Source: Alligator mississippiensis (taxonomy: Eukaryota > Chordata > Crocodylia > Alligatoridae). Taken from it: a stretch of 64,000 nt of DNA. The stretch lies in NCBI RefSeq assembly GCF_030867095.1, contig NC_081828.1, positions 209,008,978 through 209,072,977 of the forward strand. The letters are read 5' to 3'. The notes below the pieces were generated by a model. That model did no database searches, had not been told where the DNA came from, and worked only from the letters and a program-made list of their open reading frames with translations. The position numbers and the translations under genes were made by a program. Positions within the stretch are counted from its first letter, which is position 1; each line of letters opens with the position of its first letter. Shown here piece by piece: positions 49,501-61,500 of the stretch.

Positions 49501-52500
49501 TTTCCCTACAGTAACTATGGCTTTTCAAAAGGTTACAGTCACTGCAGATCCCCATGTAAGTACACATGTGCCTAATGTGTATAAGACCAATAAGTTTTGA
49601 AATATTCCTGACCATTAGGGTCACGCATGCGCTATGACCTTTTCATGCTTTTGTGGGAAGCTATAAAGGGTGGACTATCAATGCCCCTTCTTCAATTTCC
49701 TGACAGATTAAATCTTGTGGTAACTAAATACTCCAGAAGCAGGGATGGAGTCCTGCTATCCTGAACTTGGCACCTATCTTTGTAATCCTGTCAATGGAAT
49801 AGTGTTTCATAGAAGTCATTGGCTTCCTTTACACTGCAACCTTGCAGATCTCTGAGACTTTCTGTGGTAGATGTAGTATGTGTTAAGGTGAAGGGTGTCT
49901 CCTCAATAGACTTGCTTCCCTCACTGAGGAAATATAGACACCCAGAGGTACAGTAGACACAATCTTTGCTGCTAGACAGCTTTCTCTTATGTCCTCACAC
50001 AAGAGTAAAGAAAAGAATAGGCAAATGCCCTAGACACTGCTACTTAAAAAGGTTTCATACATGAGGTACAGTGTGTGTATGATGATGACTCATTGTCAAA
50101 GAAGAATAACATAGCCTTCCTCTCAGCAGTGTGTTCTTCAACAGAGGTGAAAATGAATTTTATCCAATATATAGAGGGATGTTTTGTGGGAAAGCCCTTA
50201 TATTGTGAGTTGCATACAAAGACTGATCTCCTGTCCAATTTACTAGATACTAGCTCCCCTTCTATGCAAATCATAATAATGCAAGTAATACTCTCAAAGC
50301 TTTAAGTGAAGCTCTTTGAATTACTGTGGCAAATAAAAATTATGAAAAAAAGATTATTCTACTTGCAAATCATTCACAAACTGATCCAGATGTTCTTCTA
50401 ATTTATAAATATTTGACAAATACTCTGAAAATTTTTCATCCAGACATAAATACAAAACAAGGAGAGGCCTTAGAAAATGGAATCTAGGTAAATGGTGCTT
50501 TCATTTGTTTTACACATTGCATAGAAAGAATAAAATTATGGCAACATGACACCATTCCAATTATTGTATACAATTACGATTGATATGCACACTGCAAATT
50601 CCATAATGCAAATTAGATAAACCTGTTTAAAGATCCAGTAAAATAAGACCTTCCATTAATACAATAAAATATTTGAGCATCACAATTCCTACCACCAAAA
50701 TGTGATTTTTATCCTTAAAAATCAGATGTTCTTAAACTAGTTACTTGTAAATTTGCATTGAATCTATTAAATACCAATTTTACAATAATAGCATCTACAA
50801 TTTAAATAGGACTCTTGAATTTTTTTAATGTTATTTGGTTTCTGAAAAGAAGAATCAACTTCCAGTTTTTGTTAAAAAAAATTGAATATGGTCAGTTTAG
50901 AAAATCCACACACTCCAAGGGCACACACAAAAAGATTCTTACTTTTATGCCTTCAAATCTGGATAAGGCTCGTAGGGGTCTCAATGCCCGTAGTGTTCTA
51001 ATAGATTTCAAGGAACTCTGCTGAGCACAGAGATATTCCAGAATCGATGTACTTTTTGGCCCGAAGGAGATGAATGAAATCTGTACAGAATTAATTAAAA
51101 TTAGGACTTCTATTCAGAATAGCAACTGTAAAAATAATAGAATTTTTGTAGCTGTTACAATAGGCAAGCATGGTCGCAAGGCTATAGGTTTTCTGAGCAG
51201 TAAAAGAAATGGAAGGTGTACAGAGGGGCAGAGAGTGTACAGGGGGTTGCAATGGCAAGGCCACATCGCACCCCACTTTTTGACCATGCTGCAGGCGCGG
51301 CACCAGGGACTTCAGTCCTGAAGAAGATAAGGAGTCCCCCCTCCCTTCCCCTCTGTACTTAAAAGGTCCCTTCCCCACCCCTGCCATTCCCCCTTCTGCT
51401 GCTGCCTACCCTTACTGCTGCTATCCCCACTGTCCCACAGGTGAGGGGAGCTCCTGCCCACTCCCCCTGGGCTTCGCAGGGCTTGACCTCAGCGCAGGAC
51501 TGTGGTGGTGGGGGCAGAGGTGGGTGGGCACATTCCCTTCCCTGGCAGCTTCCCCTGGGTCCCCTCTGACTAGTTCGTAACAGGCCACTAGATCCCCCCT
51601 CAGCCTTCTCTCGTGGAGGCCTACCACTGTAGAGGTCCTGGGTGAGCACAGCCCCTGTGCAGCCTAGTGGCAGCAGGACAAGAGCTGCCCTCAGCATGGT
51701 GGATGCTGGCGGCAAGTTGGGGAGAGCAGAACAGGAGTGGGGGGAGAAGCGGGGAGGGAGCATGCCTTTGAGTAGGGAAGGGAAGAGAAGGGAGGGGAGA
51801 GTGGGAATTCTTACCTCCCTTGGGACTCCCCTGACTACTGCTCCTGCAGTGTGGTCTACCCAACCCCATGCAAGAAGAAGCTGGGAGTGGTGTACATGCC
51901 CACCTTTACTGTACTGTAATCAGACTCTTTACTTCTGATATTACTGTAACATTATATTATTTCACACACATGATTATTATTTCACATGATTCTGGCACCA
52001 GTCCATACACCTGTGAGTGTTTTTTCTCTGAGGTTAACTTTTGCAATTACTAAGAACACAGCACAGTCATATGACCAGCAATAATTGTGTTCTTTTATTC
52101 TGAAGGCTAGAGGAGAGAATTGCAGTAAATTAGTCTGACTTTCTGCACAGTGATAGTTCCTAATTCTTTTGAAACACAGATTTTTTTTTGAAAGACATCT
52201 GATCTTAATTTTAAAACTTTGCTTGATACAGGATGCACCACAATCCTTGGTAAATTATTATATTGGTTAACTGCCTTCACTGTTCACAATTTTCACCTGA
52301 TTTCCTATTGAATTTGTCTATCATCATTTTCTAATCACTGTATCTTTTTACAGCCTTACTAAATTAAACAGCAAAATAAAAATGTTAATTATCATCTCCC
52401 TACACAGGTACTCGTAGACTAGGAGTGGGCAATTATGCGGGCCATGACAGTGAAGGGTGGGCACCCAGGCCCAGGCAGAGCCATGATCCACTCCCCACAG

Positions 52501-55500
52501 GCCCCTGCAATGGACGGTGATTCTGCAAGCAGGGAGTGGATCACAGCTCTTCCCTGGGCCTTGGTCCTATGCTGTCATTACCCAGCAATCCTGGGGTCTC
52601 CATGGAGATCAGCCCAGGACCCGCATCGGCAGAGTGCATGGCCAGGTGGATGGGATGGGACCATTGGCAGGTGGGGAGTGGTGTCCAGGAGTGAGATGGG
52701 TGGGCAGGGCCAGGGTCAGGGATGGGGCTGGTAACAGGATTGCAGGGCTGTGACACCATGGAGCTGCGGCCTGGGGCAGAGCTGTGATCCCTCTTGGTAC
52801 ACTCGTGCCCCTGGAACCAGAGCCCATCACAGGGATTTGCAGGCAGTGGATCACGGCTCTTCCCCAGGCCTTAACCCTGGCACCACACTGTCTCTGCCCT
52901 GTGATCCTGATCCGAACCCAGGCCCTAGCTCCAGCCCCAGCCCTGGCCCTGGACAGTGCTCCTTGCCCGCCCACAGTTTCATCCCATCTGCCCAGCTGAG
53001 GGCACTGCAGGTACAGAGCGGACAGGCCAGGGTGCCCACCCCTGTTCTAGACTGTGGTCAAGTCACCTCTTAGCCTTCTCTTTGATAAACTACATAAATT
53101 GCACTCCTTGCGTTCCTCAACTGTAAGGCACACTTTCCATTTTTTATTTATTCTTGTGGATCTTTCCTGAACCTTTCCAATTTTTCAATACCTCTTTTGA
53201 AGTATGGAAACAATGTTTCAATATTGTAAACAAAGGTCAAATGACCTCTCCCCTCCTCAGTATTTCATTTTATATGCTCAAGGATTCAATTAACCCTTCT
53301 AGCTTCTTCACTGTGTTTGAGAGCTTATGTTCAGCTCAGTCATTCACAATGGTATCAACAGTCTCTTTGGGAACGACTGTTTTCCAGGACACTTGCCCTC
53401 TCCATCAAGCATGGTTTACACATATCTTCATTGTAGATTTTTAACCTATCATGTGGTTGTGCCAAATGCATGCTGATTGAATGCACTCCTTTACCCGGCA
53501 ATCCAGAGAACTCTGCAACGTCGACCAGCTCTCATTATTTACTATTTCAACAATGGGTAAGTTATATGCTAATTTTATTGACTTTGATGTTATACTTTCT
53601 TTCAGACCACAAGAGTTACCATCTGCCTATGAAAAAAATGGCTAAAGGCCCTTGTCCATAAAATACATAAAAATATCTAGACATCTGTAACAGTTATGGA
53701 CACTAGGAAATGCTGCTCCTCCTGCTGTTTCCCACTGGAACCTTTGGGTGTTTCCACAAATGCTTCAGGTATTGTGTGTGCAGGAGGAGGGATTCAGCCT
53801 TAACGTGCAGAGTGTACCCAAAGAGCATGTCTGAGCGCAGGGTAGGAGCTTGCCCTCCCTCATGTCCACCTTGTGGCATATACGCTCCCCCTGCACAGAG
53901 AAGTTTATAGCAGCAACAGAGAGGAAGTAGATTAGGCTCTTCGCTGCTGCAACTGGCAGGGAGCTGCAGCAAAGGGGAGACCATTTATAGCAACAGCAGG
54001 CTTCTTCCTCCCATCTCCTGCAAGGGGAGGAGCAGTAGCAGACTGCATAGGAGAGGGATGGGAGAGTTACACCCGTACCGTTCCTGCAATTGCACTGAGA
54101 AGGGTAGTTTTTGGAGGGGAGAGCATCTAGTGCCTGGAATAGTTTCTAGAGCAAATACATAAGCAGGCAGGTGATTACCACATAAGGTAGTTGTCTCTGC
54201 GTGGGTTCAGGATTAGATTTTTCTGCTCCCACGGTCCTGTGCCCAGGGAGGCTTTAGATCTCACTGCTAGAAGAAGGTTTTTACTTTAAAAAACATAGCA
54301 AGAATGGGGGTGTGATAGAAAATACTGTGATCTGCTATATTTCATGACATTGGGAATTTTAAAAGGTCCAAGCTGCTGGGAGTGTAGAAGGGATTAGTGC
54401 TTTTTTGCCTAGGAAGTATTCTTGTACTTTGTGCTCCCTGTACATTGTGTAAAAAATAGATTAGTAACAAAAATCTGGTTGCCTGTAAAAAAATTTTTTA
54501 AAAATTAAAAAACTGGAGGGTGGCAACCCTGCAGACCACAAAGAAGTATTAAAGTGTTTAGCTGAGGATTGATCCCTTTCCATCTCACTTCAAATATGCT
54601 CACTCCTCATTTACAGTTATATTTTTAAATCTATTATTTAGCCTGCTTTAATCTATATAATATAGGTATTTTGAGTTTGTATTTTGCTTATTTTTAAGTC
54701 AAAATATTGTGAGGTGCTAGCACAAATATAGAAGTCCAAATATATCATACCAATTCAGTTACCTTTATTAACTGAATTTGACATCTCATAACAAAATAAT
54801 ATCAAGCTCTTTTGCCCAAATGAAAAACAAAACAAAAAAACTTAGACTCAATAAAACCATATACTCCCATCCTTTAGTTCTTCATTGACTGAGCTTTATA
54901 CAACCGTATTATTGTGGTCATGACTGCTGTCAGACTAACAGTTTGAAATTATCCAGTTTGTTCTATTTACCATTTTTAAGCACTGACACAATATTCAGTT
55001 TTTCCAGTACACGGGAACCTCCTCAGTATTCCAGTATTTATATACATAGAACAGTAATGTTCCAGAGAGTTTTCCAGGCACCTTTTAAAAACTTTTAGAG
55101 GCAAGTTACCAGGATCTGCTACTTTAAAAAATATTTAATTTTAATATAGTCTATTTACCAGCTTCCTTGGATATTGGTGAAACAGAAAAGTAGTTCATGA
55201 TCACATGGCATCGTTATATCACTCAGCTTCTTTCCAAATATAAATATTTATTGATGCTTGTACCTCTTGTCTTATTACTCATAATTTCACCATTTCCTTT
55301 AATAATTACATGGTCTTCTTTTATTTCTGTTCTGTTGAATAGTTGCAGTCCTTTTGCAAAGGCTCAAAAAGATCTAGTTAATTATGTAGTGGGAAGTAGG
55401 ATTCAAAATGCCCCTTATACAACTAAAGTTAGCCCATTATGTGCTATTTACCCACCAAAAGGAGAGCTGGTTTGGGCTATATGACTGTTAGAATTCTACT

Positions 55501-58500
55501 TATTCCTTATGTATTTTAAACACTCCTTTACTGTACCTTATTCTTTGGACCATGGATTTTTCAGTGTTATTTTTAGCTTCCCTTTGTGTCTGCATCCTTT
55601 ATCTTTTAAGCTATACTTTGCTTTTAAGTTCCCTTTTTAAATTTGTTATATATTGTATTTTCATTTTATTACTTCTTTCATTCTCCTACAAACCAACATG
55701 GCCTGGCGTGATTATGAGATCATGACTTTTTGGGCATCTAGAAAAATATTCTCAATTATTTTACATATTTTTAATTGAAAATGTTTTCTGTCTCTTTTGC
55801 TCATAGTTATTTTTTGCTTTGGAAAATTGGCTTCACTCTCCATGTATGTGGGCAGAATCTCATTTGCATAGATTTTCCACTGAGGCAAAATTTACTCCAT
55901 TCATAACAACATAACTTACTATATAGAATATAAACCTCAAATACAATACTTACCCACACTATAACAAAATCAAGCCAACACCAGGCACTGGTGAAATACT
56001 TTTGGAAGCCATAAGCTACCCATTTCAGAATCATCTCCAGGAAAAAGATGTAGGTAAACATTATATCAGCAAAGTTCAGCAGGTTTTGAATATTTTTTCT
56101 GTTTTCAAGGTAAATGTCTTCAAATGCCTGGAAATTCAAAATTTAAATATCAAACATTTTTTAAAATTTGTGGTAATTTATTTCAAAATGCTACGATATA
56201 GTATGTAGTGTTTGGTTTATGATTACTTTGCTAGAAGAATTTATAGCCAATATGGATTTTTTTATTCTTTTTAAAGGTCTACATTTTCAAAAGTACTTTT
56301 CTGCCTTCTCTACACATCAAAGCAACTCACAAAGACACTCCCATGGACCCAGAGGACCACACTTCAACCTTCAGCTTCCTCTGTGCAAAAAATGAAGTTT
56401 ATTTTCTACCTACGGGGATTTTTTACCATCTTTAATTTTTCCTAAGCCTGAAGAAGGGTCTGCGCGCCCAAAAGCTTGCAGAAAAAGATTTTTTTTGTGT
56501 GTGATTTCTTAGTTGTTCTAATAAAAGATAACTCTGAACCAAGAGTTTTGGAGTTTTGAATTTCTCTTTTTGGATGTGTCAGATTTTAGAAGTCTAGCTT
56601 TGGACAGCTACAGTCTGATTTCTAACTATATTGAATTGTGAATACTCAAAACTTTGTTGCCCACCAGGTCCAAGAAAAGTTTCAGGAACAACATCAGGAC
56701 CTTTGTATGGCCTTCATTGACCTGTATGGCCTTTGTTTCCATCAGTCATGAAGCCTTGTGGAAAATACTGGACGGATTTGGATGTCCTGAAAAGAGCATC
56801 AAGGTCCTGAGGCTTCTCCATGACCAGATAACCATGGCCATTCTGTGTAGCAGATCAGAGACAGATTCGTTTGTCATCTAAACTAGGGTCAAGCAAATAT
56901 CACCCCAACTCTGTTCCCCATTTTTCTGACTGTCATCCTGGTTCTCATTAAGGACTGTCTTCCTCTCTGAAATGACATTGAATACAAAATAGATGGATGG
57001 CTCTTCAATCTTGTTCATTTTCACTTGAAGACCAAAGCACTCAAAACATCTGTCCTTGACTTTCAATATGCCAGTGCCTGCACCATCCTTGCACACACTG
57101 AGGAAAACCTCAAAATCATGCTGGATCTTTTTGGAGAAACTTACTGAACTTTTGGCCTCTCTCTCAACATCGAGAAAACTAAAGTGCTCTATCAACCTGC
57201 TCCAGGCTATGAATGCAAATCCCACCATACCAAATTACCACTGAGGGAAAGACACTGGAGGTTGTTGAGCACATCCCCGTACCTCTCTGAAAGCCATCTC
57301 TCTCAGAGACTGAACATTGATGAAGATTACAATCTCCAGAAAGACACTAAGATGCAGGTTTACAGAACAGTCATCACTCCCATTCTCCTCTACAGATATG
57401 AAACGTGAGTGACTTACCGTTGTCATCTCAAGAGCTTGGAGAGGTATGACCAGTGATGCCTACAGAAAATCCGCCACATCAAATGAGAAGATCACTGCAC
57501 AAATGTCAGTATCCTTGCTGAGGCCAGTGTTACCAGCAATGAGTCAATGATCCTCAAGCACCAACACTGTTGGACCAGACATTGTGTGCAGGTGCCTGAC
57601 TCTTGACACCCAAAACAAGCACTCTATTCCCAGACTAGCTGCAGACTGAGATCTCACAGTGAACAAAGGAAATGCTATAAGGACACATTGAAGGTATACC
57701 TCAAGAAAACAGATGCCGACATCAAGACTTGGGAGAAGCTGGTTGCTGACTGATTCCAATGGCACCACAACCTCAACCAAGTGGCAGCCCATTACTAGAT
57801 AAAGCATCTTGCCCTCAAAGCAGAGAAGAGAAAGCAGAGGAAGGAAAAGGAAAGGAATCCCAGCCTGCAGACCACTCTCCCTTGTGGAAAGATCTGTGAC
57901 TTCTACAGACAGATCTGTGGCTTGCTTAAGGATTGGACTCTTAAGTCATCTCAAGACCCATAAATGAGACATGCTAGAGATCATCTTCAAATCAAGGGAT
58001 TGCTGCCACTGCCAATGACAACAACACAAAACTCCTGAAAACCAGGTTCTAAGATCTTTAGTTTCCAAAATCTGAGGTATCCAAAATTAGTTAATACTTT
58101 TGAAAAGGTTGGCCTAAATATCCAGTTTCTTGCATACTATTAGTCATTACAAGATACAGCTGACCACTAATTATTCTTTAGAGCCTAATTCAAGGAGATT
58201 CCTGTCTTCAGCCCACCTGCAGAGTTGCCACAATGGCATATAAGGAGAATAGATGCCTTATATCAGATCTCAATACGAGTGACATCTGACCCTTTCAGGG
58301 ATGCTGTGATACAGGCACTGCTGCTACCACAGTCAGGTGAAAGTGCCCCATGCACCTAATACAAAGACAGATCAGGAACTGGCTGTGGCAGGAGGGGACG
58401 CTCTTGCTGCAGCTCTTCCCAGTCTAGGCATGCACACTCCTCCTGGAAATAGAGATATGCAAGATAATTCCACCTAGTCTTAGGACAGAAGATACACATA

Positions 58501-61500
58501 AAGTGGTTTAAGTGATCTGAAACTGATTTAAACCTGTAACAGAACAGAAGATCACTGCACATAAACCACTTTCAAAATGGCCAAAACTGGTTTAAGGTAA
58601 ACCTAGATGACTGTAGTATCAGACTTAACTGATTTAGGTCAAACCATTTTATTGAACTTCTGTCCCAGATCCCTTCCTGATTTAAGTTAACTCAATGTCC
58701 CCCAGCATTCCAGAATGCTTTGCAGCCCTGGACTATGCTGTCTGCTCCAACTGAGCAGGGCTGGCCCCGTCTCCAGCTATCACAGAGCTAAAGCACTACA
58801 GCCTCTGCTGCCTGCCAGCATCTGTCAGCCTGGCAGGATGGTGGGGGGCAGGAAAGGATGCCCAGACCCCACTAGACTCTCATCTAGCCCCCACAGCAGT
58901 GAGGGCTTTTTGTCCCCACAGCAGCCATAAGAGTGGAGTTGGCATCAGCTGAGTCCTACTGCTCCCCAGCCCCCTACCTCCAAGAGGGGAGGTGGGATAG
59001 GATGGGAACATACTGGCACAGCCCAGCGCTGGACCCCCCGGCCAGGGTCTGCCCAGAAGTGGGGAGGGAAAGCCCCTACTGGGGGCTTTTCACTCCCCCA
59101 CAGCCCAACTTGCCAGGCTGGGATTAGTTCAACCCCACACCCTCTTCAGCCCCTGCCTGTGAGAGGCAGAGGGGTGAACACATCAACCCAGCAGGGCACT
59201 GCAACACTGCCCCCAGCTGGGGTCTGCCATGCGCAGGGGTGGGGAAGCCCCTTTTGTGGGCTTTTTGCTCCCCTGCACTACAACTGGTCAGGCTGGCATG
59301 GACTCAGCCCTGCCCCCTCCTCAGCGCCCCCTCCCTCTGAGAGGTAGAGGGATGGGGAGGAAGATGCACTGGCCCAGCCCATCACCAGCCTCCCTCAGCT
59401 GGGGTCTGCCCAGCATGGGCAGTGAAATCCCCCACCCAGGGCTTTTCAGAACCCTGCAGCCCAGTGAGCCAGGTGAGAATCAGCTCCACCCCCTCCCAAG
59501 TGTGCAGATTACAGGCGACCCTCATCATTTGTGGGGGATACGCTCTCGTATCCCCCGCAAATGGCAAAATCTGCAAATAAGGCACTGCATTCATGAACGC
59601 AGTCTGTGTTCATCAACGCAGTGCCCCCAGTGACTGGGGGGGCATGGCTTCGGCAGTGACAGCAGGATCCCAGCGGCAGCAAGCGCGGAGCTCCTGAGGA
59701 GCTCCTGTAAGTGTACAAAGTGTATTTAAGATGTGGGTTCAGCATTTGCGAATATTTGAAACCACGAATGCCGAACCCATGAATAGCAAGGGTTTCCTGT
59801 ACAGACAATCTGTAAACTTTTTACTGTCACCCAGACTTTTTTTTTCCTGACCTATTTTTTACATGATGTACAGGGAATGCAAAGTACAAAAATACTTTAT
59901 AGGCACAAAACCTCTTTAATCCCTTTCTCTACACCCCCAGAAACTTGGGACTTCTTAAAATTCCCAATATCATGAAATACAGGAGTTCACAGTATTTTTT
60001 GTCACATCCCAATTCTTGCTTTGTTTTTCTAAAGTAAAAACTGGGAAGAGGGCAGGGCTGAGCTGATCCCAGCCTGGCTTGCCAGGCTGCAGGGTTGCAA
60101 AAAGTCCCTGGGGAGGGCATTCACTGCCCTGTGCTGGAAGCACCCTGGTTGGGGGGCCAGCGTTGTGCATTCCACTCCCCACCTCCTTCCTCCCATAAGC
60201 AGGGGTGGCTGAGGAGGAGCCAGGATGAGCCCATGCAAGCCTGGGGAGCCAGGCTGTAAGGGAGCAAAAAGCCCCTGGTAGGGGCTTCCTCCCCCACACC
60301 AGGCAGACCCCAGCTGGGGGAGCCAGTGTCTGGCTGGGCCCCCCTGCCCTGTACCTCTCATAGGCAGGAGCTGAAGAGGGAATGGAGTAGAGCTGAGCTG
60401 ATGGACCTGCTCTCTGCACTTGTTTCCGGGAGGAGTGTGAGGGGCCAGACATGGAAGGGCTGTGGCAAGAGCAAGCACAGCATACCTTCGTATAAGATGT
60501 GCGAGATACTTTCACCTGGTTGTGACTGTAGTAACAGCATTCCAGCTAAGAACCACTGCGGTAAGCTTAGGCAGTACTGCAGTGCTCCTCAACGAGGGTA
60601 CCACTCAATTCAGAAAAGTTGAGAACCACTGACTGACTTGGAACAACTGTTCTTACCTAGAATTGCATCATTCTGTCTTCCTCCCTGACATGGGCTCACT
60701 CTCTTTCCATACATAACAACATTTTTAACTAATATGCCAATATATCTTCACTGTCTTGCCTACTCTTCTTTCATTTGCCTTGTTAATTTCCTTTTCATCT
60801 TCCCACCTTTTTTAGTCCATGATAAATTTTTCACACCACATTTACCTTCTCTTTAAACACTTCCTCCTCTACCCAATGCCTCCATATTCTTTTTGCTTAT
60901 TTCTGTCATTGTCTCCAACTTCTTGTCTCTTCTTACACCCAATTACCCCTTCACCCTCACAAATCAACATCATCATTTCTACCTCAACCCTTTTCTCCTG
61001 AACGTATGCGCTCCAGTTGTAAACTATACCTAAAATGTACCGCATTTCCCCTCACTCTACCACCTTCAGACTATTTGTTCCATAACAATCAAGTTCCCAG
61101 TATTTTCCTCCCTTCATTTCCAAAATGTTCACTACAATTTCACGTAATTTAATGTTACCTTCCCCCTTCTTTCCTCAGTGAAATCTATTTTTCCTTCTGA
61201 TATAGGCTTTTCAGCTACACTCTTACAGAAAAATCGTATGCTCACTGAAACATCTGCTATGAGGCAGTCACACAGAATAGATGCAATTTATTCCTCAATC
61301 TGCTTGTGATGTAAAGTAGAAATGTCCCTACTTTATAGAAAGGCAAACTAAAGTAAAAAAGATTAAGTAACTTGACTAAGATCATGCAGGCGCTGAAGAG
61401 AAATCATTTGACTTTCAGTCCTGTGTCTCAGAAAACTGCATGTCTACTTACTCCTTGTCCTTTGAAAACTCTTCCATTTTTCTTTTTATCACTTATAACT

